Positions 24,932 through 34,754 of a DNA stretch of 64,000 nucleotides are shown one piece after another (the first letter of the stretch is position 1; each line of letters opens with the position of its first letter). Both the position numbers and the translations under genes were made by a program. This DNA is from Rugamonas rivuli (lineage in GTDB: Bacteria; Pseudomonadota; Gammaproteobacteria; Burkholderiales; Burkholderiaceae_D): the NCBI RefSeq assembly GCF_009380165.1, contig NZ_WHUF01000010.1:62001-126000 (forward strand), written 5' to 3'. The notes below the pieces were generated by a model that ran no database searches, was not told the DNA's origin, and worked only from the letters and a program-made list of their open reading frames with translations.

Positions 24932-25774
24932 ATGCATGCTCGACCTTTTATCCGATCTTTGACGACGCTGGGCGCGGTCTGGCTGGGCTTGCTCCAGCCG
25001 GTGGCCGCCGAGCCCGCTACCGGCTGGCCGCGCGGGGCCAGGGCGGCCGTCAGCCTGGCCTACGACGACGCCCTCGATTCCCAGCTCGACCACGCCATCC
25101 CGGTGCTGGACAAGTACGGTCTGAAGGGCAGCTTTTATTTGCAGTTGTCGAGCCCGGTGGTCGAGCGGCGGCTGGCGGCCTGGCGCCGCGCGGCCAGGCA
25201 TGGCCACGAGCTGGGCAACCACAGCCTGTTCCATCAATGCTCGCTGGCGGCGCCCGGCCACGACTGGGTGCAGCCGCACCGCAACCTCGACACCACCAGC
25301 GCCGCGCAGATGCAGGACCAGGTGCTGGCCGCCAACGCCATGCTGCACGCCATCGACGGCCGGCGCGAGCGCACCTACACCGTGCCCTGCGGCGACCGGC
25401 TGGCCGGCGGCGCGGGCGGCGTCGACTATCTGCCGCTGATCGCGCCGGCCTTCGTGGCGATCAAGGCCGGCGGCGGCGACGGCGTGACGGCGCCGATGGC
25501 GGCGCTCGATCCGTACGCGGTGGCGGTGCTGGCGCCGGAAGGCCTGAGCGGGCGGGAGCTGATCGCCATCGTCGAGCGGGCGGCGCAGCAGGGCGGCATG
25601 GTCAACCTCACCTTCCATGGCGTGGGCGGCGATTACCTGAGCACGTCGTCGGCCGCGCACGAGGAGCTGGTCCGCTACCTGGCCGCGCACCGCCGGATCT
25701 ACTGGACCGACACTTTCATCAACATCATGACCTACGTGAAAAAGCACAAGCCGTGGCCACCATCAAAGACGTAG
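24932..25774 (+). CDS. exported polysaccharide deacetylase (NodB/CE4)
   Basis: A 280-residue CE4 family protein with a Sec signal peptide (cleavage near AAEPA, about 26). The NodB motifs are recognisable: SLAYDDA with the base/metal Asp45-Asp46, metal ligands His97 and His101 in GHELGNHSLFH, VPCGD in place of the usual RxPxG, and LTFHGVGGDY near the C-terminus. It should remove acetyl groups from an oligosaccharide in the periplasm. Only a weak ribosome site precedes the ATG. Its end overlaps the start of the LacI gene by 22 nt, and three LacI operators lie upstream. Confidence 0.87.
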   Translation: MHARPFIRSLTTLGAVWLGLLQPVAAEPATGWPRGARAAVSLAYDDALDSQLDHAIPVLDKYGLKGSFYLQLSSPVVERRLAAWRRAARHGHELGNHSLFHQCSLAAPGHDWVQPHRNLDTTSAAQMQDQVLAANAMLHAIDGRRERTYTVPCGDRLAGGAGGVDYLPLIAPAFVAIKAGGGDGVTAPMAALDPYAVAVLAPEGLSGRELIAIVERAAQQGGMVNLTFHGVGGDYLSTSSAAHEELVRYLAAHRRIYWTDTFINIMTYVKKHKPWPPSKT

Positions 25775-26799
25775 CCCGCCTCGCGGGCGTAGGACTGGGT
25801 ACCGCTTCGCGCGTCGTCAGCGGCAAGGGCTCGGTATCGCCGGCCACGCTGGCGCGGGTCAAGGCGGCCATCGACGAGCTGGGCTTCCGCCCCTCGCACG
25901 CGGCGCGCACGCTGCTGTCCGGCTCCAGCCAGATGATAGGCGTGTACATCCCGGTTCTGAGCGGCACCTTCTACACGCCCATCCTGCAAATCATCGACAA
26001 CGAATTGCGCACCGCCGGCCTGCACATGGTGGTGGCCTTCGGCGCCGGCCTGGGCGGCGCGCGCCAGCAGGCGATCGAGGGCATCGAGTTCCTGATCGAG
26101 CGCGGCTGCGACGGCTTGATCCTGATGACCAATGTGCTGCAGGAAGAAGACATCGCCGCGCTGCGGCCGCAGTACAACCACATGGTGGTGCTGAACCACA
26201 GCTTCGACAGCATCGCCGGCCAGTGCTTCACGGTCGACCACACGCTGGGCGGGCGGATGGCGGCGCGCACCTTGCTCGACCACGGCCACCGGCAGATCGC
26301 CGTGGTGGCCGGCCCGGCCAGCCTGCCGGACAATGTGGTGCGGGTCAACGCCTTCCTCGACGAGCTGCACGCCAACGGCGTCGACATCGCCAGGCTGTGG
26401 GTGACGGAACGCGACTTTTCGCCGGCCGGCGGCTGGTCGGCGGCCAAGGAGCTGATCGATTCGAAGCAGCCGTGCAGCGCGCTGTTCTGCGCCAACGACG
26501 AGATGGCGGTGGGCGCGCTGTCCTACTTCCAGGAAGCCGGCATCCGCGTGCCGCACGAGCTGTCGGTGATCGGCTACGACGATACGCCCAGCGCGGAATT
26601 CTCGGCGCCGCGCCTGACCACGGTGCACATGCCGTGGCGCGAGATGACGCAGAACGGCATCAACGCGCTGCTCAACAGCTGCTACGGCCTGCAGCGCCCC
26701 GTCACGCGCGGCTATCCGGTGACGATGACCTTGCGCGCCTCGCTGGCCTCCAACCCGGCCGCCGCCGCCACCCAGCCCGCCCGCCGCCGCAAGGCCTGA
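25753..26799 (+). CDS. LacI family transcriptional regulator of the halogenase/TonB locus
   Basis: A 348-residue repressor. The GTG start gives VATIKDVARLAGVGLGTASR, the LacI helix-turn-helix at residues 1-26, with a hinge to about 60 and a periplasmic-binding-protein-like sensor to about 330 (MIGVYIPVLSGTFYTPIL, ALFCANDEMAVGAL, LSVIGYDDTPSAEF). The start is set by family alignment; the ribosome site is poor, and the gene overlaps the deacetylase by 22 nt, so translational coupling is likely. Its probable operators are the three GGAAACGTTTCC-like palindromes between 24591 and 24915. The ligand should be a sugar derived from the polymer handled by the locus. Confidence 0.92.
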   Translation: MATIKDVARLAGVGLGTASRVVSGKGSVSPATLARVKAAIDELGFRPSHAARTLLSGSSQMIGVYIPVLSGTFYTPILQIIDNELRTAGLHMVVAFGAGLGGARQQAIEGIEFLIERGCDGLILMTNVLQEEDIAALRPQYNHMVVLNHSFDSIAGQCFTVDHTLGGRMAARTLLDHGHRQIAVVAGPASLPDNVVRVNAFLDELHANGVDIARLWVTERDFSPAGGWSAAKELIDSKQPCSALFCANDEMAVGALSYFQEAGIRVPHELSVIGYDDTPSAEFSAPRLTTVHMPWREMTQNGINALLNSCYGLQRPVTRGYPVTMTLRASLASNPAAAATQPARRRKA

Positions 26800-26824
26800 G
26801 CGCGCCACATCTTCCTCCCTCTGC

Positions 26825-26848
26825 GGCCGGCGCCCGGCGGCGCCGGCC
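26825..26848. terminator. strong GC hairpin after lacI
   Basis: Perfect 10-bp arms GGCCGGCGCC and GGCGCCGGCC with a CGGC loop. There is no T tract, so it may slow rather than end transcription. The remaining 230 bp to the next gene should hold its promoter, but I could not place one with confidence. Confidence 0.5.
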
Positions 26849-27080
26849 CGCGTCCCAACCGCCTCGTACAGCCTTGGCAACAATGACCAAATGGCACGGG
26901 AAAATCGGTTTCGTAGTTGTTAATTTGCAGCATGAATCTGGTTTCACGCTGACATTTGCCGGAAACAATAGACGGTCAACAATGATGTCTATACATTCAC
27001 CTGTAGCAACAATCATCACCGAGCACCCGTAGCACCAACAACAGACACCTATAACATCACGAAAACAAAAGAGATCGCAC

Positions 27081-29681
<2,601 letters not shown>

Positions 29682-29704
29682 GCGCGGCGCCGCAGCTATA
29701 ATGG

Positions 29705-29741
29705 GGTCCGCCGTTCCCGCAAGGGGCGGCGGACCTTTTTT
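29705..29741 (+). terminator. terminator of the second TonB receptor
   Basis: GGTCCGCCG stem, 13-nt loop, CGGCGGACC stem and six Ts. Confidence 0.88.
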
Positions 29742-29755
29742 ATGGAGTGGTACAC

Positions 29756-30295
29756 ATGGTTTCGTTACAAGATCAATTGCTGAAGGCCGGCCTGGTTGCC
29801 AAGAACAAGGTCAAGGTGGCCAATCAGGAGAAGAGCAAGCAGAAGAAGGAAGAGCGCCGCTCCGGCACGCAGTCCGTGGACGAGGCCAAGCTGGCCGCGC
29901 AGGAAGCGCAGCGCAAGCTGGCCGAGCGCAACCGCGAACTGAACGCGCAGCGCGACGCCGCCGCGCAGCAGAAAGCCATCGTCGCGCAGATCGCGCAGAT
30001 GGTGCAGCAGAACCGCCAGGACAAGGGCCGCAACGGCGATATCGCCTACAACTACACGCACGGCAGCAAGATCGAGCGCATGTTCGTGACGGCGGCGGTG
30101 CGCGAGCACCTGGTGGCCGGCCGCCTGGTGATCGTGGTGCTGAACGGCGTGGCCGAACTGGTGCCGCGCGTGATCGCCGACAAGATCGCCGAGCGCGATG
30201 CGGCGATGGTGGTGCGCGTCAACAAGAGCACCACCACCGTGGAAGAGGACGATCCTTACGCCGCCTTCCAGATCCCAGACGATCTGATGTGGTAA
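29756..30295 (+). CDS. DUF2058 family protein
   Basis: A 179-residue, highly charged protein of the DUF2058 (YaiL-type) family. It opens VSLQDQLLKAGLVAKNKVKV, has a Lys/Glu/Gln-rich coiled coil (about 20-90), then a small folded domain with YNYTHGSKIERMFVT and DDPYAAFQIPDDLMW. It is a cytosolic, nucleoid-like or RNA-associated protein by family guess only; its function is unknown. The ATG is favoured over an in-frame GTG 9 nt upstream because GGAG is then 8 nt away. Its stop codon abuts that of the convergent YidB-type gene with no base between. Confidence 0.88.
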   Translation: MVSLQDQLLKAGLVAKNKVKVANQEKSKQKKEERRSGTQSVDEAKLAAQEAQRKLAERNRELNAQRDAAAQQKAIVAQIAQMVQQNRQDKGRNGDIAYNYTHGSKIERMFVTAAVREHLVAGRLVIVVLNGVAELVPRVIADKIAERDAAMVVRVNKSTTTVEEDDPYAAFQIPDDLMW

Positions 30296-30712
30296 TCAGC
30301 CGGCCAGCCTGCCCTTGAGCAGGTTCAGGCCTTGCGCCAGCAGGCCGTCGGCCGGCACTTCGCCGTGCGGCGTCAGCTGGTCGATAATCTGCGGCAGCAG
30401 GTGCGCCAGGCCGGACGACACCTGCGACGGATCGATGCCGGCCTGGCCGGCGATCTGCTGCAGCTGATCCGAGCCCAGCGCCGCCTCCAGCTGGGAACCG
30501 GAAATGGCCTGGTTGGCGCCCGTGCCTATCCACGACATGACCTGGTCCGCCAGGCCGCTGTTTTTCAGTTGCTCCAGCACGGCGGGCACGCCGCCGGCGT
30601 TGTCTATCATCGCCATCACGCCCGACAGCAAGTTCCCCTGCTGCCCCTCGGCCTGCTGGCCGCCTCCCAGCGATCCCAGTACCTGTCCTGCCAATTGATC
30701 CAGTAAGCTCAT
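30296..30712 (-). CDS. YidB family (DUF937) protein
   Basis: A 138-residue protein with the DUF937/YidB pattern: MSLLDQLAGQVLGSLGGGQQ, LLSGVMAMIDNAGGVPAVLE, QVMSWIGTGANQAISGSQLE and GLAHLLPQIIDQLTPHGEVP. It is soluble, without a signal peptide; the family function is unknown. Two adjacent ATG codons are available at 30715 and 30712; the second has better spacing from GGAGAA. It ends tail to tail with the DUF2058 gene. Confidence 0.88.
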   Translation of the reverse strand: MSLLDQLAGQVLGSLGGGQQAEGQQGNLLSGVMAMIDNAGGVPAVLEQLKNSGLADQVMSWIGTGANQAISGSQLEAALGSDQLQQIAGQAGIDPSQVSSGLAHLLPQIIDQLTPHGEVPADGLLAQGLNLLKGRLAG

Positions 30713-30780
30713 CATGTTCTCCGGTGGGTACGGCGATCGAAATGTCATTTTTGCACTAAATCAAGGGCAGGGCAAGCGGC

Positions 30781-31938
30781 TTACAGCGCCGCTTCCAGAA
30801 TGCGGCGGCTGCGCGCCAGGTCGATGTCGCGGTGCTCGCCCAGGCTGGTCATGCCGTGCGTGGACAGCTGCTCCAGCACCGCCTCCACCGCCGTCTGGCC
30901 CAGGTGGTAGGCCGACAGCCGGGTCGGTATGCCCAGGCCCTCGAAGAAGGCGCGGGTGCGGGCGATGGTGGCGTCGATGCGCTGCGTTTCGCTGCCGTCG
31001 CGGATGCCCCAGACGCGGGCGCCGTATTGCAGCAGCTTGGCGCGCTTGGTCTCGCGCTGCACTTCCAGCAGCGACGGCAGCACCAGCGCCAGCGTGCGCG
31101 CATGGTCGATGTCGTACAGCGCGGTCAGCTCGTGGCCGATCATGTGGGTGGCCCAGTCCTGCGGCACGCCTGCGCCGATCAGCCCGTTCAGCGCCAGGGT
31201 GGCGGTCCACATCAGCGTGGCGCGGGTATCGTAGTCGTCCGGTTCGGCTAGCGCCTGCGGGGCGATTTCCACCAGCGTCTGCAGCAGGCCTTCGGCAAAG
31301 CGGTCCTGCACCGGCGCCTGCGCCGGGTAGGTCAGGTATTGCTCGACGATGTGGACGAAGGCGTCGACCAGGCCGTTGGCCACCTGCTTGGCCGGCAGCG
31401 TGAAAGTCTTGGCCGGATCGAGCACGGAGAACTGCGGGAACAGCAGCGGGCTGCGGAACGGCAGCTTGGACTGGGTGGCCTTGTGCGTGACCACCGCGCC
31501 GTTGTTCATTTCCGAGCCGGTGGCCGGCAGCGTCAGCACGGCGCCGAAGGGCAGGGCGCGGCGCACCTTGGCGCCGCCGCTCTGGGCGATCTCCCACGGT
31601 TCGCCGTCGTACAGCGCGGCGGCGGCGACGAACTTGGTGCCGTCGATGACCGAGCCGCCGCCCACCGCCAGCAGGTAGTCGATCTCGTCGCGGCGCACCT
31701 GGTCGACGGCGCGCATCAGGGTTTCGTAGCTGGGGTTGGGCTCGATGCCGCCGAACTCCTTGACGACGCGTGCGCCCAGGGCGGTGCGCACCTCGGCCAG
31801 CGTGCCGGTCTTTTCCGCGCTGGCGCCGCCGTACAGGATCAGCACGCGGGCGCTTTCCGGCACCAGGCGGGACAGCTGGGCGATGGTGTCCGCGCCGAAG
31901 ACGATCTTGGTCGGGTTGTGGAATTCAAAGTTCTTCAT
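30781..31938 (-). CDS. yqhD: YqhD-type NADPH-dependent aldehyde reductase
   Basis: A 385-residue iron-containing alcohol dehydrogenase matching E. coli YqhD along its length, including FGGIEPNPSYETLM, GGGSVIDGTKF (93-103), LPATGSE, QDRFAEGLL and GLIGAGVPQDWATHMIGHEL. The metal ligands of YqhD correspond to Asp192, His196, His265 and His279. The enzyme reduces short-chain and lipid-peroxidation aldehydes with NADPH and protects against aldehyde stress. It follows a NemR-like regulator gene, separated by that gene's terminator and by a matching operator that covers the yqhD promoter region. Control by a NemR-like protein rather than YqhC differs from E. coli. Confidence 0.94.
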   Translation of the reverse strand: MKNFEFHNPTKIVFGADTIAQLSRLVPESARVLILYGGASAEKTGTLAEVRTALGARVVKEFGGIEPNPSYETLMRAVDQVRRDEIDYLLAVGGGSVIDGTKFVAAAALYDGEPWEIAQSGGAKVRRALPFGAVLTLPATGSEMNNGAVVTHKATQSKLPFRSPLLFPQFSVLDPAKTFTLPAKQVANGLVDAFVHIVEQYLTYPAQAPVQDRFAEGLLQTLVEIAPQALAEPDDYDTRATLMWTATLALNGLIGAGVPQDWATHMIGHELTALYDIDHARTLALVLPSLLEVQRETKRAKLLQYGARVWGIRDGSETQRIDATIARTRAFFEGLGIPTRLSAYHLGQTAVEAVLEQLSTHGMTSLGEHRDIDLARSRRILEAAL

Positions 31939-31953
31939 GCTAGCTCCTGTTAT

Positions 31954-31968
31954 TAGACTGGTCGTCTA
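31954..31968. promoter_or_regulatory. NemR-like operator before yqhD
   Basis: TAGACTGGTCGTCTA, a dyad of TAGAC/GTCTA arms around TGGTC, 16 bp upstream of the yqhD start. A near copy lies before the regulator gene. Confidence 0.8.
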
Positions 31969-31978
31969 GTTAATGTCG

Positions 31979-32009
31979 TAAAAAAAGAGCGCGGGCGACA
32001 GGCCCGCGC
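31979..32009 (-). terminator. terminator of the NemR-like regulator gene
   Basis: Leftward, an 8-bp stem GCGCGGGC/GCCCGCGC with a 5-nt loop is followed by TCTTTTTT. It separates the regulator and yqhD transcripts. Confidence 0.88.
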
Positions 32010-32022
32010 CTGGGATGGGGTG

Positions 32023-32631
32023 TCAGTGGCGCGGCCGCGTGTCCGGCGGCAGGCCCAGCATGGCGACCGTGGCCCGCCACGCGGCGCGCAGCGCGCTCGG
32101 TTCGCGCCGCAGCTTGGTCAGCATGGCGGCGCCCAGCCACATCTGGTACAGGGCCAGCGCCGTGTGGGCGGCGTCGGAAGTGGGCGGCAGCGAACCTTCG
32201 GCCACGGCCTGGACGATGCCGTCGGCCAGGCGGGCGACGATGCGGTTGGTGCCGTCCAGCAGCGCGCTGCGCATGGCTTCCGACATGTCCGCCACTTCGC
32301 TGCCGAGCTTGACCACCAGGCAGCTGCAATCGCTGTAGCCGGCGCTGCGGTCTTCCCAGCTGGCCCAGTAGTCCAGCAGCGATTGCGCGGCGTTCTGGCC
32401 TTGCTGGCCCAGCAGGCGTTCGATCCGCGCCAGGTATTGCTCGACATGGTCTTCCAGCAGCGCCACGCCGAACAGTTCCTTGGATTTGAAGTAGTGGTAG
32501 AAGGAGCCCTTGGGCACGCCGGCAGCCGTCAGGATCTCGTTCAAGCCCACGCCGGCAAAGCCTTTGCCGAGGATGATGGTCTTGCCCGTGTCCAGGATGT
32601 GCTGGCGGACGTTGTGGTGTTCTGTGGTCAT
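32023..32631 (-). CDS. TetR family regulator, NemR-like
   Basis: A 202-residue repressor closely resembling E. coli NemR. The N-terminal helix-turn-helix contains GFAGVGLNEILTAAGVPKGS and SFYHYFKSKELFGVALLE. The sensor-domain stretch YSDCSCLVVKLGSEVADMSE aligns with the NemR segment bearing the redox-active Cys106; here Cys104 occupies that place and Cys102 is additional. E. coli NemR loses DNA binding on reaction with hypochlorite, quinones or methylglyoxal-type electrophiles. The start follows NemR length; the ribosome site is weak. It probably represses itself and the adjacent yqhD through the paired operators. Confidence 0.88.
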   Translation of the reverse strand: MTTEHHNVRQHILDTGKTIILGKGFAGVGLNEILTAAGVPKGSFYHYFKSKELFGVALLEDHVEQYLARIERLLGQQGQNAAQSLLDYWASWEDRSAGYSDCSCLVVKLGSEVADMSEAMRSALLDGTNRIVARLADGIVQAVAEGSLPPTSDAAHTALALYQMWLGAAMLTKLRREPSALRAAWRATVAMLGLPPDTRPRH

Positions 32632-32653
32632 GGTGGCGCCATGATAGCACAAT

Positions 32654-32668
32654 TAGACCAGTCGTCTG
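32654..32668. promoter_or_regulatory. NemR-like operator before the regulator gene
   Basis: TAGACCAGTCGTCTG, 12 of 15 bases matching the operator before yqhD, 23 bp upstream of the regulator's start codon. Confidence 0.75.
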
Positions 32669-32740
32669 GAATGGCGTTGCCGCGCCGCTGTCGCGTTATC
32701 TGGCCGGCTTGCAGCGCGCCCGCGCGGGCGGCTAAGCAAG

Positions 32741-32846
32741 CTCCGTCGCTCCCGCGAAAGCGGGAGCCCATAGCATGCCTGAGGAGCAAATTCAGCACGG
32801 AGGGAATGCATGCAGTGCATGGATTCCCGCTTTCGCGGGAATGACT
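32741..32846. repeat. paired-hairpin intergenic repeat (REP/BIME-like)
   Basis: TCCCGCGAAAGCGGGA (32750-32765) and its exact reverse complement (32825-32840) are each hairpins and can also pair with each other around 59 nt. Sequences of this kind are commonly dispersed in related genomes; no second copy lies in this window. It also sits where the PEP-CTERM gene would need a terminator. Confidence 0.65.
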
Positions 32847-32879
32847 GCGGTGGCATTAGCCCGCAGCTGGTCCTGGCGT

Positions 32880-33434
32880 CTAGCCGCGTGCCGGTTTGCG
32901 GCGCCGCGCGACCACGCCCAGCAGGCCCAGGCCGGCCAGCAGCATGGCGTAGGTGTCGGCTTCAGGCACCGAGCGCACGACCAGCTGGTCGGCAAAACCG
33001 TGGGCGCCCGGCACGCCGGCCCATGGGCCGAAAGGCTGGCCGCCGCCGTCCTGCCAGTCGCAGTGGCTGAAGGAATTGCTGAAGTAGGCGGTGGCGCAGG
33101 CGGCCGCGCCGGTCAGGTCGGCATTGGCGGCGGCGAAGTAGGCGCCGGTCAGCGGGTCGGTGCCGCCCAGCGGCACGTTGGCGCCGGTGAACATGAAGTC
33201 GGTGGCTTTGGGCGCGTTCAGCAGTTCCGCCGCGGTCGGCAGGCGCCAGCCGAATTGCGACTGGAAGGACAGGTCGAGACCGTCGGCGGCGGGCAGCGGG
33301 AAGGCCCACGCCCAATCCAGATTGTTGACGGTGATGTAGGCGTTGCTGGCCACCGGGGCATCGACCAGGGCGGCGTTGGCGCTGCCGGCGGCGCAGAAAA
33401 CGAGTGCAAGGCTGAGACGTTTAACGAAGTTCAT
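32880..33434 (-). CDS. PEP-CTERM sorting-signal protein
   Basis: A 184-residue exported protein with signal peptide MNFVKRLSLALVFCAAGSAN-A and a C-terminal PEP-CTERM signal: VPEADTYAMLLAGLGLLGVV followed by ARRRK. Such proteins are processed by exosortase and are usually linked to exopolysaccharide or biofilm matrix. The middle (QFGWRLPTAAELLNAP, GGQPFGPWAGVPGAHGFADQ) has no clear domain, although the former resembles Lcl/DUF1566-type beta modules. No exosortase gene is in the window. Confidence 0.87.
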   Translation of the reverse strand: MNFVKRLSLALVFCAAGSANAALVDAPVASNAYITVNNLDWAWAFPLPAADGLDLSFQSQFGWRLPTAAELLNAPKATDFMFTGANVPLGGTDPLTGAYFAAANADLTGAAACATAYFSNSFSHCDWQDGGGQPFGPWAGVPGAHGFADQLVVRSVPEADTYAMLLAGLGLLGVVARRRKPARG

Positions 33435-33623
33435 AGGTTCCCTTTTAGTTGGTTTTTATTCGAAATACCGAGACTGGAACGGCAGGCTACCCCGGCGACT
33501 TGCACAAAACAATTGAAATAATTGAATGCAAGTTGTGTTTACGCCAGTTGTGCAGATTTAGCGGGATAGGGAGCGGATTTCGCCAAGCGTGCGGGCGGTA
33601 GCCGGCACGATTTGCTGGACTAA

Positions 33624-34754
33624 ATGGCAACATTTGCATATCCTGCGGGAATGCCAAGTATGCCTGCCATCCCCGTCATGCAGCTCCGCCCGGCCAGCCC
33701 GCCCGGGTGGCTGCCGCCGTGGGCCGCTGCCGTGCTGGCGTGGAATCTGCTGGCGGTGCTGGGCGCGCTGGCCAGCTATGGCGATGCGCGCCATGCCGTC
33801 GTCCCGGCGGCGTTTGCGGCGACGCTGCTGCGCTTTGTGGTGGTGCATCTGCCGCTGAGCGCGGTCAGCCTGGTGCTGGCCGTCGGCTTTGATCGCGCCG
33901 GGTTCAGGCGCCAGCAGCTGTCGCAACTGCTGCTGGCTTACGGGGCGGTGCTGCTGGTCTTCCTGCCTTTGCTGAGCATCTGGCACAGCGCGATCAACAA
34001 TCTTTTCAGCGGCAGGCCGCTGGCCGCGCTGCCGGTCCTGCTTGGCCAGCAGAGCGTGCTCAGCTGGTGGTTCGATGCGCTGGTGCTGACGCTGGCGTTC
34101 GGCGCGCATCTGGCGTACGGCGCCTGGCGGCACGGGCAGGCGCAGGCGCTGGCCTGGCAATTGGCCCGGCAGGGCAATCTGGCTTTGCGGCTGCGTCTGC
34201 TGCAGGGACAGTTGGAGCCGTATTTTTTGTCGAGCGCGCTGGCCGGCATCGGCCAGCTGAACCGCGAGGGCTTGCGCGAGCAGGCGACACGGGCGCTGGT
34301 CCGCCTGAGCGGCCTGCTGCGTTATGCGCTGCGCGCCAGCCGCTCGGACTGGCAAAGCGTCGCCGATGAAATCGAGTTCCTGCGCGACTATGTCGACTTG
34401 CAGCGTCTGTGCCACGGCGCCGGCCTGGCGGTCCAATGGCAGCTGGGCGACGCCGACTGGGCCGACTACCGCTGTCCGCCGCTGCTGCTGTTCCCGATGC
34501 TGGAGCGGGCGCTGGCGACGCAACCGCAGCGGCTGGCCGTGCACATAGTCACGCAGCGGGCGGACGGCGGACCGTGGGTGCTGGCCGAGGTCAGCTACGC
34601 CGGCGGTGCACACAGCGCCCGCAGCGATGCGCTCGCCGCGCTGGCCGAACGCCTGGCCATGCTGTACGGCGACGCCGCCACGCTGGCCTCGCAGACCGAC
34701 GGCGACACCATCCATATCCGACTGTCCTATCCGGTGTCGCTGCATGACGATTGA
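33624..34754 (+). CDS. degenerate LytS-type histidine kinase (pseudokinase)
   Basis: A 376-residue membrane protein: about four membrane helices (33-160), then a His_kinase-type region. The phospho-acceptor motif that reads LKPHFLFNAL in the next gene is LEPYFLSSAL here, so the His is Tyr200 and the Asn is lost. The ATP-binding N box (AENAVHHG in the neighbour) is LERALATQ, and no GxGLGL loop is seen. It can therefore hardly autophosphorylate and probably acts as a non-catalytic partner or sensor of the next kinase. It overlaps that gene by 11 nt. Internal ATGs at 33651 and 33660 are alternative starts. Confidence 0.85.
   Translation: MATFAYPAGMPSMPAIPVMQLRPASPPGWLPPWAAAVLAWNLLAVLGALASYGDARHAVVPAAFAATLLRFVVVHLPLSAVSLVLAVGFDRAGFRRQQLSQLLLAYGAVLLVFLPLLSIWHSAINNLFSGRPLAALPVLLGQQSVLSWWFDALVLTLAFGAHLAYGAWRHGQAQALAWQLARQGNLALRLRLLQGQLEPYFLSSALAGIGQLNREGLREQATRALVRLSGLLRYALRASRSDWQSVADEIEFLRDYVDLQRLCHGAGLAVQWQLGDADWADYRCPPLLLFPMLERALATQPQRLAVHIVTQRADGGPWVLAEVSYAGGAHSARSDALAALAERLAMLYGDAATLASQTDGDTIHIRLSYPVSLHDD

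Noticed and set aside
26940..27080. A further LacI operator before the second TonB receptor
   Set aside because: GGAAACAATAGAC contains only one half site; no dyad like O1-O3 is present.
29697..29702. TATAAT before the DUF2058 gene as a promoter
   Set aside because: No matching -35 element at proper distance, and the terminator of the upstream gene lies directly after it.
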